Source of the DNA: Streptomyces venezuelae
Lineage (GTDB): Bacteria; Actinomycetota; Actinomycetes; Streptomycetales; Streptomycetaceae
Direction of reading: 5' to 3'
Length of the DNA: 64,000 nt
Assembly: GCF_008642335.1 (NCBI RefSeq)
Contig: NZ_CP029191.1
Location: 3,162,001-3,226,000 of the forward strand
Part shown: one piece after another, positions 35,134 to 43,752 of the stretch
Position numbering within the stretch: the stretch's first letter is position 1
Layout of the letters: every line of letters begins with the position of its first letter
Notes under the pieces: model-generated
The model's database searches: none
Seen by the model: only the letters and a program-made list of their open reading frames with translations
What the model was told of the DNA's origin: nothing
Position numbers and translations under genes: made by a program

Positions 35134-35688
35134 ATGGCCTGTCGCACGCATGAGTTCAGCGCCACTCAGTGGCGCAAGAGCAGTTACAGCAACGGATCCG
35201 GTGGCCTGTGCCTGGAGGTCGCCGACGGCTTTTCCGGCGTGGTCCCCGTTCGGGACTCCAAAAGGACGGACGGCCCCACCCTCGTGTTCCCGGCCACCGC
35301 GTGGTCCCCTTTCGTCGCCGCGATCGCGGCGGACGGACCCGCTACCTACAAGGGGCGACCCATGCCATTGGATGGTGAAGACTGGCGACGATTCTTCGAC
35401 CGCTTCGAGCGGGAGGCCTGGCGGTTCGAGGCGCAACCGACGTACACCATGCCCAGGGAGCAGGAGAGCGTCGCCCGCTTCCTGCGGGGCGAGGCCAAAC
35501 CCGTCGACCACAACGTCCGTTGGCACGAACGGATCCGCGGCTACGTCGCGTCCGGCCGCCGCATTGGCCGCGTCCGCATCGTGCGCCGACCACTCACGGA
35601 CTACCAGCGGTACCAGTTCGCGTGGGGAATCCCCGGCAACGTCGCGGCCGGAGAGGACATCCGCGTCCTGGACGTCACGCGGGGATGA
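35134..35688 (+). CDS. DUF397 - DUF6879 in-frame fusion, frameshifted near its end
   Basis: 184 residues from ATG 35134 (GGAGG 8 bases upstream). Residues 1-70 are DUF397 (WRKSSYSNGSGGLCLEV, VVPVRDSKRT, GPTLVFPATAW). The usual stop is missing and the frame runs straight into DUF6879 (from MPLDGEDWRRFFDRF, residue 77; YTMPREQESVARFLRGE; RIVRRPLTDYQRYQF; IPGNVAAGEDIRVLDVT). The internal ATG 35362 has its own AAGGGG, so separate translation is possible. The frame ends early after GGGG at 35681-35684; see the pseudogene entry. Confidence 0.75.
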   Translation: MACRTHEFSATQWRKSSYSNGSGGLCLEVADGFSGVVPVRDSKRTDGPTLVFPATAWSPFVAAIAADGPATYKGRPMPLDGEDWRRFFDRFEREAWRFEAQPTYTMPREQESVARFLRGEAKPVDHNVRWHERIRGYVASGRRIGRVRIVRRPLTDYQRYQFAWGIPGNVAAGEDIRVLDVTRG

Positions 35689-35947
35689 CTTCGGACTGCC
35701 GCTGACCGGGCGCGACTGGTGGATGTTCGACGGCTCCCGCATCGCGCATCTCGACTTTCGCCCGGACGGGACGCAGATCGGTCGCGAGGCGTACGAAGGC
35801 GACCCGGGCCCGTACCGGGAATGGCAGCGCACGGCACTGGCGCACGCCGTGCCGTTCGAGGAGTACGTGCTGGGCGCGACGCTGGATCCCGCACTGCCGG
35901 CGATCCAGGGCTACGACGTGACCCACCCGACGCCTCATGGCGAATAG
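35362..35947 (+). pseudogene. DUF6879 gene with +1 frameshift
   Basis: The DUF6879 coding sequence runs in one frame to about 35680 (AGEDIRVLDVTR) and resumes in the +1 frame (DDFGLPLTGRDWWMFDGSRI, then HLDFRPDGTQIGREAYEG) to a stop at 35947. Removing one G of the GGGG run at 35681-35684 restores a single frame that aligns with the intact copy at 35987-36523 (RIVDVTD...QDFWMFDE, LNYRPDGTQINRE). Either the gene is broken, the run is a slippery/phase-variable site, or the assembly has a one-base error. Confidence 0.75.
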
Positions 35948-35986
35948 GTCGTGCTCATCCCGAAAGACAACCGAAGGAGGCGGCCC

Positions 35987-36523
35987 ATGCCCGTGAATGG
36001 CTCTGGCCCCGTACTGCTGGACGGCGACGCGTGGCAGGCGTACTTCCGCGACTTCACGCGTTCTGCTTTCCGGCTCGAAGTGCATCAGACGTACACCATG
36101 CCCGCCGAGGCCGAGACGATCCGCGCATTCCTTGCGGGAGCCGAGAAGCCCGACGACTTCAACACCTCGTGGCACCACACGGTCAGAGACCACGCGGAGG
36201 CGGGTCAGACGATGACGCGCGCAAAGATCGTGCGTCGGCCGCTTACGCCGTACAGCAGGTATCTGTTCGAGTGGTGCATTCCTGGAAACGTCGCCGCCGG
36301 GGAGGACTACCGGATTGTCGATGTGACGGACCGGCCGAACCCCGGACTTCCCGAGCAGGACTTCTGGATGTTCGACGAAATGGCGGTCGTACACCTGAAT
36401 TACCGTCCCGACGGCACGCAGATCAACCGCGAACTCGTCCAGAACCCCGACATGGGCAAGTACCTCGCCTGGCGCGACCTCGCCCTGAAAAGCGCCATAC
36501 CGTTCGGTGCCTACCGAACCTGA
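35987..36523 (+). CDS. DUF6879 family protein
   Basis: 178 residues from ATG 35987; AAGGAGG lies 5 bases upstream, an excellent site. Intact relative of the frameshifted copy just upstream: LDGDAWQAYFRDFTRSAFRLE, HQTYTMPAEAETIRAFL, KIVRRPLTPYSRYLFEW, IPGNVAAGEDYRIVDVTD, QDFWMFDEMAVVHLNYRPDG. The two adjacent copies probably arose by tandem duplication. Function unknown. Confidence 0.87.
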   Translation: MPVNGSGPVLLDGDAWQAYFRDFTRSAFRLEVHQTYTMPAEAETIRAFLAGAEKPDDFNTSWHHTVRDHAEAGQTMTRAKIVRRPLTPYSRYLFEWCIPGNVAAGEDYRIVDVTDRPNPGLPEQDFWMFDEMAVVHLNYRPDGTQINRELVQNPDMGKYLAWRDLALKSAIPFGAYRT

Positions 36524-36556
36524 GAAGCAAAGCACAGCAACGAGTAAGCAGGGGGA

Positions 36557-37511
36557 ATGAGCTACCGGGCAATCGCTCGCCGGGAACTCGACGTCATGGG
36601 GGCGTTCCGGCCCCCATGGCTTCGGCCGGCCTTCGACGCCGTGGACCGCGAGGTCTTCGTCCCCGACGCGTTCTGGGGGTACGGCACGGACGATCTCGGC
36701 CGGCACGAGGTGATCGACAGGCGGGTCGACGAAGACGCGTGGCGCAGGGCCGTATGGAATACCCATCGCTCACTCATCACGCAGATGAATGACGGTGACA
36801 CGGCTGAACAGGGGCCGACGGCTGGGGACTTCAGCTCCTCCGTCTCAGCACTGGACATCGTCCTCGAGAAGCTGAACCGACTCGCGGTCGAACCCGGTCA
36901 CAGGGTTCTGCACGCCCACAACGGTTTGCGGCGACGGCCTGGAGGGGTGGGCGGCGACCGCGCCCCACGACCGGGTCATCTCGACGGCGGCCGTACGAAG
37001 CATCCCTCGTCAGTGGCGCGAGCAGTGCAACGAGGGGGCGATCATCCTGACGCCTTTCAATACCCTCTACGCCCGCGGTGGCCTCCTGAGGCTGCGGATG
37101 CGGGGACGGGTCGCGTCAGGCCGGTTCGTCGGTGGCGCCTGCTACATGTGGGTACGCAGCCATCGCCCCGAACATCGGCTGTCCCCTCCTCCCGACAGCC
37201 GGAAGGAGGCCTCGCCCATCGACCCCGCGGAGGTCCTGGAGCGGGGTTGGGCCCAGGACTTCGCGCTGGGTTTGTACCTGCCTGACGTGTCCCTCTGCCA
37301 TCGCGGGCAGGGTGAGGACAGGCAGGTGCAGCTCTGGGACGAGGCGGGGACGTCGGTCGCGATCGTCGACTACGACGAGTGGTGGCGGGCGGATGCGGTG
37401 ACCGTCTACGGGGACCGCGACCTCTGGAGCGAGCTTGTCGACGCGTACAGCGCTTGGCGGCTCGCGGGGCAGCCGCACTACACACGCTTCGGGGTGACCT
37501 GCGACGAGTAA
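36557..37511 (+). pseudogene. PCMT-like protein methyltransferase, broken by internal deletion
   Basis: The first frame (36557 to about 36915) encodes the N-terminal part of a PCMT-like methyltransferase (FRPPWLRPAFDAVDREVFVP, NTHRSLITQMNDGDT, VEPGHRVL). The C-terminal part is in another frame (about 36924-37511: CGDGLEGWAATAPHDRVIST, ITPFNTLYARGGLLRLR, then the RFVGGACYMWVRSH tail). Between HRVL and CGDG the glycine-rich AdoMet loop (GxGxG) and roughly 50 residues are missing. The protein cannot bind AdoMet normally. Family knowledge: intact homologues sit with DUF397/DUF6879 genes or FxLD-type RiPP clusters; no such precursor is seen here. Confidence 0.78.
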
Positions 37512-37590
37512 GGCGAGCACTTCTGGCTGGACCGTCCGACAGGCGAAATAACAGCCGCAGCGACGAATGCCCTTGTGGCAAGATCGCCGG

Positions 37591-38001
37591 ATGCTACGAC
37601 TTACTGACTTCATCATCGACTGCCCCGACGCGATGAAGCTGGCAGCCTTCTACTCCGAGGTGACGGGGGTCCCGGTCAAGGGGGACAGTAACGAGCACTG
37701 GGCCGGCATCCCGCTCGGCGACATCGAGTTGGCCTTCACCCCGGTGGAGAACTACCTCGCCCCGCAGTGGCCCGACAGCGAGCACCCCAAGCAGTTCCAC
37801 CTCGACTTCGAAGTCGACGACATCGAGGCCGAACAGAGCCGCGTCCTGGCCCTCGGGGCGACCCTGAAGCAGGACATGGTCGGCCCTGAGGGCTACGGCT
37901 TCCGCGTGTACGCCGACCCCGTCGGCCACCCCTTCTGCCTCTGCCGCAACAAGGGCGTGACCTGGACCGACGAGGGACCCGCCTGGCCCGAGCGCGACTA
38001 G
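37591..38001 (+). CDS. VOC family protein
   Basis: 136 residues from ATG 37591. Same subtype as the protein at 8772-9161: LTDFIIDCPDAMKLAAFYSEV at the start, HLDFEVDDIEAEQSRVLALG, and YGFRVYADPVGHPFCLCRN at the end. A small glyoxalase/bleomycin-resistance-like fold protein of unknown substrate. It closes the accessory region and converges with the XRE regulator. Confidence 0.85.
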   Translation: MLRLTDFIIDCPDAMKLAAFYSEVTGVPVKGDSNEHWAGIPLGDIELAFTPVENYLAPQWPDSEHPKQFHLDFEVDDIEAEQSRVLALGATLKQDMVGPEGYGFRVYADPVGHPFCLCRNKGVTWTDEGPAWPERD

Positions 38002-38025
38002 GGCCCGTCTTCTTGGACGAGCCGC

Positions 38026-38895
38026 TCAGCCCGGTACGTCCATGCGCTGCGTGCCGATGACCGACAAGAGGCGCATCGCCTCCTCCGAGCCCGGGGCCGC
38101 CGTGTAGATGAAGACCCGTTGGTCGCGGTCCGTGATGTCCAGGACGTCGCAGTGCACGGCCACCAGGCCGACCGTGGGGTGCTGGAACGTCTTGCAGAGG
38201 GTGGGGCGGGTCGCCACCTCGTGGGTGGCCCAGAGCGTGGCGAATTCCGGGCTGCCCGCCCGGAGTTCCGCCACCAGCGACCGCACCTCCGGGTCCTCCG
38301 GGTAGCGCGCCGCCGTCGCCCGGAGGTGTTGCGCCATCGTTCGGGAGAATTCCTCCGTGTCGGAGACGCCGTAGAGGGAGCAGCCCATGCCTGGCTGCCG
38401 CGGAGTCAGGAATGTTCGGCGGGCCAGGTTGCGGGCGTGGCGAGGCAGGAGGGAGAAGTCCTCCATCAGCGCTGCCGCCAAGCCGTTCCACGCGATGACC
38501 TCGTACGTCGCCGACAGCACCACCGCCGCCGCCTCCGGGAGTCTGTCCAGGAGTTGGACGATGCTCGGCCGCACGTCCCTCGACGGGCCCTGCGGCAGGG
38601 TGGGCGGGACGCCCGCCAGGTGGTGGAGGTGGTCGCGTTCCGGGTCCGACAGGCGCAGCGCGCGGGCCAGTTGGGCCAGGACTTCGCGGGACGGGTGCGG
38701 GGCCCGTGCCTGTTCCAGGCGTGTGTAGTACTCCGTCGAGATGTACGCCAACTGCGCCACCTCCTCCCGGCGCAGGCCCGGCGTGCGGCGGCGCGGTCCC
38801 GCGGGCAGGCCCACGTCGGCGGGCGTGATGCGTTCGCGCCGGCTGCGCAGGAAGTCCGCCAGGTCGCGTTCCCGGTCGAAGTCTTGTCGGTTCAC
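38026..38895 (-). CDS. XRE-family regulator with MmyB-like ligand domain
   Basis: 289 residues from GTG 38895. Helix-turn-helix at about 10-75 (LADFLRSRRERITPADVGL, TPGLRREEVAQLAYISTEYYTRLEQAR) and a PAS-like MmyB C-terminal domain (about 100-280: AVVLSATYEVIAWNGLAAALM, PTVGLVAVHCDVLDI). Regulators of this type in actinobacteria usually control a divergent dehydrogenase/reductase gene, here the SDR at 38983, 87 bases away. The much longer open frame extending to 41115 is a shadow of hutI. Confidence 0.9.
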   Translation of the reverse strand: MNRQDFDRERDLADFLRSRRERITPADVGLPAGPRRRTPGLRREEVAQLAYISTEYYTRLEQARAPHPSREVLAQLARALRLSDPERDHLHHLAGVPPTLPQGPSRDVRPSIVQLLDRLPEAAAVVLSATYEVIAWNGLAAALMEDFSLLPRHARNLARRTFLTPRQPGMGCSLYGVSDTEEFSRTMAQHLRATAARYPEDPEVRSLVAELRAGSPEFATLWATHEVATRPTLCKTFQHPTVGLVAVHCDVLDITDRDQRVFIYTAAPGSEEAMRLLSVIGTQRMDVPG

Positions 38896-38928
38896 CCGTC
38901 CAGTGTGCCGGGGATCGTCGCAGCTCAG

Positions 38929-38939
38929 CCAGGTACTGG
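38929..38939. promoter_or_regulatory. Palindrome in XRE/SDR divergent promoter
   Basis: CCAGGTACTGG (CCAG/CTGG arms around GTA) lies between the divergent XRE and SDR genes. It is a reasonable place for the regulator to bind, but short. Confidence 0.35.
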
Positions 38940-38982
38940 TGGGGCCTGGATGGGGAGCGGTGGGCGGCTCAGGCTTCTCCTC

Positions 38983-39783
38983 ATGAATGACATGAATGAC
39001 ATGACATCCGCTGATTCCAGTGTCGGGCTTCTCTCCGGCAAGGTCGCCCTCGTCACCGGGGCCGGGCGCGGCATCGGTGCCGCGGCTGCTCGGCTCTTTG
39101 CCCGGGAGGGGGCGCGAGTTCTCCTTGCTTCGCGTACGGAGACGGAGTTGCAGGGGGTCGTCGAGGATATTCGAAGTTGCGGTGGCGTCGCCGATTACGT
39201 GGTGTGCGATCTCGGTGATGGCGGGAGCGTGCGGAGTGCCGTCGCGGCGGCCGTCGACCTTTACGGGCGGCTCGACGTCGCCTTCAACAACGCGGCCACC
39301 GGGCAGCCCCCCGGGCCCATGGACGAGTTGGGCGAGGACGACTTCGACCAGGTGTGCGCCGTGAACCTCAAGGGGCCCTGGCTCGCCATGAACGCCGAGA
39401 TCGCCGCCATCCGCGCCACGTCCAAGCGCGGTGCCATCGTCAATACGTCCAGTGTCGGGAGCCTCATGGCCAACCCCGACCTGCCCGTGTACGGGGCGAC
39501 GAAGCGGGCGCTCAACAGTCTCACCGCGTCCGCCGCCGTCACGTACGGGCCCGAGAACATCCGTATCAACGCCGTCGCCCCCGGCACCACGCTCACCGAG
39601 ATGCTCCGCGAGTGGGACGCCAAGTCGCCCGGCACCATCGAGCATCTGAACTCCCAGACTCCGCTGGGGCGTGCCGCCGAGCCCGAGGAGGTCGCTCAGG
39701 CCGCCGCTTGGCTGTTGAGCGACCGGGCCTCCTACGTCACCGGCACGGTGCTGAGGGTCGATGGGGGGATGTGGGCGGCGTGA
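38983..39783 (+). CDS. Short-chain dehydrogenase/reductase
   Basis: 266 residues. NAD(P) motif TGAGRGIG (about 25-32), NNAAT, catalytic Ser in NTSSVGS and YxxxK in VYGATKRAL, and a GGMW end: a complete classical SDR. ATG 38983 begins a duplicated MNDMNDMT stretch; ATGs at 38992 and 39001 are also possible. Divergent from an XRE/MmyB regulator that probably controls it. Substrate unknown. Confidence 0.92.
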   Translation: MNDMNDMTSADSSVGLLSGKVALVTGAGRGIGAAAARLFAREGARVLLASRTETELQGVVEDIRSCGGVADYVVCDLGDGGSVRSAVAAAVDLYGRLDVAFNNAATGQPPGPMDELGEDDFDQVCAVNLKGPWLAMNAEIAAIRATSKRGAIVNTSSVGSLMANPDLPVYGATKRALNSLTASAAVTYGPENIRINAVAPGTTLTEMLREWDAKSPGTIEHLNSQTPLGRAAEPEEVAQAAAWLLSDRASYVTGTVLRVDGGMWAA

Positions 39784-39786
39784 TCC

Positions 39787-39828
39787 CCCCTGCCCCCTGC
39801 CCCCTGCCGCCTGCCCCCTGCCGCCGTC
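39787..39828. repeat. Short GCCCCCT tandem repeat
   Basis: Imperfect 7-base units (CTGCCCC / CTGCCGC) repeat about five times between the convergent SDR and hutI genes. Low-complexity sequence with no clear hairpin. Confidence 0.6.
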
Positions 39829-39833
39829 CCGTT

Positions 39834-41009
39834 TTACGCCACCCGCGCGCCTCGGCGCCACACCTCGTCGACCAGCGGGACTCCCGGGCGGTACGCCAGG
39901 TGGACGTGGCTCGGGGCGTCGAGGAGGGCGAGGTCCGCTCGGGCTCCCACGGTGACGCGGCCCACGTCGGTCCTGCGCAGGGCCGCCGCGCCGCCCGCCG
40001 TCGCCGACCAGATCGCCTCGTCCGGGGTCATGCCCATGTCCCGCACGGCCAGGGCGATGCAGAACGGCACCGAGGACGTGAACGACGAGCCCGGGTTGCA
40101 GTCCGTGGACAGGGCCACCGTCGCGCCCGCGTCCAGGAGGCGGCGGGCGTCGGGCCACTCGGCCCGGGTCGAGAACTCCGCGCCGGGGAGGAGGGTCGCC
40201 ACCGTCGAGCTGTTCGCCAGGGCGTCGATGTCCTCGGATGTGAGGTGCGTGCAGTGGTCCGCCGATGCCGCGTCCAGTTCTACGGCCAGCTGCACTCCCG
40301 GGCCGTACGACAGCTGGTTCGCGTGGATGCGCGGGTGCAGGCCCTTCGCCATGCCCGCGGTCAGGATCGCGCGGGCCTGGTCGCCGTCGAACGCGCCCTT
40401 CTCGCAGAAGACGTCGATCCAGCGGGCGTGGGGGGCGCAGGCGTCCAGCATCTCGCCGGTGACGAGGTCCACGTACGCCGCCGGGTCCTCCGCGTAGTCC
40501 GGGGACACGATGTGCGCGCCGAGGAACGTGACCTCGTCGGTGTGGCGGGCGGCGATGCGGAGGGCGCGGGACTCGTCCTCGGTGTTCAGGCCGTAGCCCG
40601 ACTTCGTCTCGAACGTGGTCGTGCCCTGGCGGAGGGCCTCTTCGAGGTAGTGGGTGAGGTTCGCCTCCAGTGCGGCGTCGGTAGCCGCTCGCGTCGCCGC
40701 CACCGTCGTACGGATGCCTCCCGCCTCGTACGCGCGGCCCGACATGCGGGCGTTGAACTCCTGGGTGCGGTCGCCGGCGAAGACGAGGTGGGAGTGGGAG
40801 TCGACGAAGCCGGGGATGGCGGCGCGGCCTGCGGCGTCGTACGTCTCGTCTGCCGACGGGGCCTTTGCCGTCGGGCCCACCCAGGCGATGGTCTCGCCCT
40901 CCAGGACTACGGCCGCGTCCGTCATGAGGCCCAGCGGGCCGCCGTCGCCCTGCACGGGGTCGTTGGTGACGAGGGATGCGATGTTCGTGATGAGGGTGGT
41001 GCGGGGCAT
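39834..41009 (-). CDS. hutI: Imidazolonepropionase HutI
   Basis: 391 residues, amidohydrolase fold. Metal-binding HxH in [16 protein letters not shown], substrate-contact [16 protein letters not shown] and STDCNPGSS motifs, all typical of HutI. It hydrolyses 4-imidazolone-5-propanoate to N-formimidoyl-L-glutamate, step 3 of histidine degradation. It is the last gene of the minus-strand hut operon, 152 bases after hutF across a known dispersed repeat. Confidence 0.95.
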   Translation of the reverse strand: MPRTTLITNIASLVTNDPVQGDGGPLGLMTDAAVVLEGETIAWVGPTAKAPSADETYDAAGRAAIPGFVDSHSHLVFAGDRTQEFNARMSGRAYEAGGIRTTVAATRAATDAALEANLTHYLEEALRQGTTTFETKSGYGLNTEDESRALRIAARHTDEVTFLGAHIVSPDYAEDPAAYVDLVTGEMLDACAPHARWIDVFCEKGAFDGDQARAILTAGMAKGLHPRIHANQLSYGPGVQLAVELDAASADHCTHLTSEDIDALANSSTVATLLPGAEFSTRAEWPDARRLLDAGATVALSTDCNPGSSFTSSVPFCIALAVRDMGMTPDEAIWSATAGGAAALRRTDVGRVTVGARADLALLDAPSHVHLAYRPGVPLVDEVWRRGARVA

Positions 41010-41079
41010 GGGGCTTCTCCCGGGGGGGGTGGGTGGGGCTGGGGTTCAAGCGGGTTACTTCCCCGAGCCCGCCCCTTCC

Positions 41080-41132
41080 CGAAACTGGGGCTCCGCCCCA
41101 GACCCCGCTCCTCAAACGCCGGAGGGGCTGAC
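41080..41132. repeat. Second dispersed Streptomyces repeat type
   Basis: The sequence GGGGCTCCGCCCCAGACCCC, then GCTCCTCAAACGCCGGAGGG, matches a repeat I know to be common in Streptomyces intergenic DNA. The first part folds on itself (GGGGCTCCGCCCC). It lies between hutF and hutI inside the operon. Confidence 0.65.
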
Positions 41133-41161
41133 ATCCGGAGCTCAGCGGGCTCGGGAACGCT

Positions 41162-42532
41162 TCAATCTCTCAGCGCAGCGATCGCCTCCGTCAGGGCCCC
41201 CGGCACGTCCGGGATCAGGGCGTGTGCGCCGTCGCGTACGACGCGGGTGCCTCCCACCACCGTGTGCCGGACATCCGCCGACGTCGCCGCGAAGACCGCC
41301 GTCTCCGCCGCCAGGCGGGGGAGTGGGCCCGCCGTGCGGACCGAGTCCAGGGTGATGGTCGTGAGGTCCGCGAGCGCGCCCCGCTCCAGCGTGCCCGCGT
41401 CCGGCCAGCCCAGGGCCGCGTGGCCGTCCGCCGTGGCCGCGCGGAGCAGCGCCGCCGCCGTCCAGTGGCCGCGCGTATGGGAGCGGAGGCGTTCGTTCAG
41501 CTCCATGGCGCGGGCCTCCTCCAGGATGTCGATCACCGCGTGGCTGTCGCTGCCCAGGGAGAGGGGGCTGCCCGCCTGCTGGAGGCGGAGCGCCGGACCG
41601 ATGCCGTCCGCCAGGTCGCGTTCCGTCGTCGGGCACATGCAGGTGCCGGACGAGGAACCGCCCAGCAGGGCGATGTCCTCTTCCGTGAGGTGGGTGTTGT
41701 GGATGCCCGTCGTGCGGGGGCCCAGGACTCCGTGGTCCGACAGGAGCTGTGTCGGGGTGCGGCCGTGTGCCGCCATGCACGCCTCGTTCTCCGCCGTCTG
41801 CTCGGAGAGGTGGACGTGGAGGGGGGCCGTGCGGGCCGACGCCCACTCCGCCACCGTGGCGAGCTGCCGCGCCGGCACCGCCCGCACGGAGTGGATCGCC
41901 GCGCCGATCCGGGCGTGCGGGCGGTCCTTGAGGAGCGACGCCCGCTCCGCCCACGCGTCCGTCGTACCGTCGGAGAAGCGCAGCTGGTGGCGGTCCGGGG
42001 CCTTGCCGCGGTCCGCGTCGAGGAGGCCCGATGCCACGTACGCCGTGTCGAGAAGGGTGATGCGTACGCCTGCGTCCGCCGCCGCCTGGATCAGCGCCTC
42101 GCCCATCGCGTTCGGGTCGGCGTAGGGGGTGCCGCCGGGGGCGTGGTGCAGGTAGTGGAACTCGCCCACCGTCGTGATGCCCGCCAGCGCCATCTCCGCG
42201 TACACCGCCCGCGCCAGCGCGTGGTACGTCTCGGGGGTGAGGCGGTCGGCCACCGCGTACATGACCTCGCGCCACGTCCAGAACGTGCCGGAGCCGACCT
42301 GGACCGTGCCGCGCAGGGCGCGGTGGAACGCGTGCGAGTGGGCGTTCGCGAGGCCCGGGACCGTCAGGCCGCGCAGGACCGTCGCGCCGGGCGGGGGCAC
42401 GTCGATGTTCTTGCGGACCGCCGTGATGCGGTCGCCCGTCACGTCGACCGCGACGCCCGGCTCGACGTGCGGGTCGAGCCAGGCGTGCTCCAGCCAGTAG
42501 GTCTCCGTCGAGCGCTCCGTCGTCACCTGCAC
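41162..42532 (-). CDS. hutF: Formimidoylglutamate deiminase HutF
   Basis: 456 residues, amidohydrolase family. PGLANAHSHAFHRALRG holds the HxH metal site, with LHVHLSEQTAENEAC, GIHNTHL and LGSDSHAVID completing it. It deiminates N-formimidoyl-L-glutamate to N-formyl-L-glutamate. Its start overlaps the end of the M20 gene by 10 bases, and hutI lies downstream, so the route here goes through formylglutamate. Confidence 0.93.
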   Translation of the reverse strand: MQVTTERSTETYWLEHAWLDPHVEPGVAVDVTGDRITAVRKNIDVPPPGATVLRGLTVPGLANAHSHAFHRALRGTVQVGSGTFWTWREVMYAVADRLTPETYHALARAVYAEMALAGITTVGEFHYLHHAPGGTPYADPNAMGEALIQAAADAGVRITLLDTAYVASGLLDADRGKAPDRHQLRFSDGTTDAWAERASLLKDRPHARIGAAIHSVRAVPARQLATVAEWASARTAPLHVHLSEQTAENEACMAAHGRTPTQLLSDHGVLGPRTTGIHNTHLTEEDIALLGGSSSGTCMCPTTERDLADGIGPALRLQQAGSPLSLGSDSHAVIDILEEARAMELNERLRSHTRGHWTAAALLRAATADGHAALGWPDAGTLERGALADLTTITLDSVRTAGPLPRLAAETAVFAATSADVRHTVVGGTRVVRDGAHALIPDVPGALTEAIAALRD

Positions 42533-43752
42533 GCCAGCCCTTCCAGTACGTCGGCCAGTGCGGTCACCCCGGCCAGGCAGTCGTCCTCGGCGGCGAACTC
42601 GGCCGGGGAGTGCGAGACACCCGTGGGGTTCCGCACGAACAGCATGGCGGTGGGGATCGAGCCGGACAGAATACCGGCGTCGTGTCCCGCGCCCGTGCCG
42701 AGGACGGGGAGGGGACGCGGGTGCTCCGCGCGTGCGCCGAGGATCTTGGTCAGCTCGTCGCGGAGCGCGTCCTCGAACTCGACCACCGGTGTGAACGACT
42801 CACGGACGACGTCGAGGTCGATGCCGTGCCGCTCCGCGTACTCGCGGGCCGCCTTCTCGATGCCCGTCACCACCGTGTCCAGCGTCGACTGGTCGGCCGC
42901 GCGCGAGTCCAGCCAGCCGCGTACGAGCGACGGGATCGCGTTGACGCCGTTCGGCTCGACCGAGATCTTGCCGAAGGTGGCTACCGCCCCTGCGAGTTCC
43001 GCCTCACGGCGCGCCGCCAGGACCGTCTCCGCGTACGACAGCATCGGGTCCCTGCGGTCCACGAGGCGCGTGGTGCCCGCGTGGTTCGCCTCGCCCCGGA
43101 AGTCGAAGCGCCAGCGGCCGTGCGGCCAGATGGCGGACGCGATGCCCACCGGGTCACCGGAGAGGTCCAGGGCGCGGCCCTGTTCCACGTGCAGCTCCAC
43201 GAACGCGCCGATACGTGACAGGCGTTCGGGGTCCGGGCCGATGCCGTACGGGTCGTAACCCGCCGCCTCCATCGCCCGCGGCAGCGTCACGCCGTCGCCG
43301 TCCGTCAGCTTGTGCGCGGCCTCGACCGTCAGCTGTCCCGCGGTGAGGCGGGAGCCCACACAGGCCAGGCCGAAGCGGGCGCCCTCCTCGTCGCCGAAGT
43401 TGACGATCGCGAGGGGCTTGCTGAATTCGGCCTCGCGTGCCCGGAGTTCGTCGAGTGCCGCGAACGACGACACCACGCCCAGCGGGCCGTCGAACGCGCC
43501 GCCGTCCGGCACCGAGTCCAGGTGGGAGCCCGTGACGACCGCGTCACCGGCCGCGGGGTCGCCGAGCCACGCCCACTGGTTGCCGTTGCGGTCCAGTTCG
43601 TACGTCAGTCCGCGGGTATCCGCCTGTGCCTTGAACCAGGCGCGGCAGTCCGCGTCCGCGCGGGTCCAGGCGTACCGGCGGTAGCCGTGACTGCCCGCGT
43701 CGCGGCCGATGGGCAGCAGCTCCGCCCACATGCTGTGGAACGTGGAGGTCAC
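42523..43752 (-). CDS. M20-family amidohydrolase (allantoate amidohydrolase-like) in hut operon
   Basis: 409 residues, Zn-dependent M20 amidase of the hydantoinase/carbamoylase type: [33 protein letters not shown], and [13 protein letters not shown] in the dimer domain. It is usually named allantoate amidohydrolase, but it starts within the hutU stop (ATGA) and precedes hutF, so the natural substrate is more likely N-formylglutamate, filling the missing HutG step (inferred). All metal-site motifs are present. Confidence 0.88.
   Translation of the reverse strand: MTSTFHSMWAELLPIGRDAGSHGYRRYAWTRADADCRAWFKAQADTRGLTYELDRNGNQWAWLGDPAAGDAVVTGSHLDSVPDGGAFDGPLGVVSSFAALDELRAREAEFSKPLAIVNFGDEEGARFGLACVGSRLTAGQLTVEAAHKLTDGDGVTLPRAMEAAGYDPYGIGPDPERLSRIGAFVELHVEQGRALDLSGDPVGIASAIWPHGRWRFDFRGEANHAGTTRLVDRRDPMLSYAETVLAARREAELAGAVATFGKISVEPNGVNAIPSLVRGWLDSRAADQSTLDTVVTGIEKAAREYAERHGIDLDVVRESFTPVVEFEDALRDELTKILGARAEHPRPLPVLGTGAGHDAGILSGSIPTAMLFVRNPTGVSHSPAEFAAEDDCLAGVTALADVLEGLACR

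Noticed and set aside
36557..37511. FxLD-type lanthipeptide cluster suggested by the PCMT-like gene
   Set aside because: No LanB/LanC-like enzyme or precursor peptide nearby, and the methyltransferase is broken.
38896..41115. Extension of the XRE regulator frame to over 1000 codons
   Set aside because: The added part is the reverse frame of the SDR and hutI; the true start is the GTG at 38895.
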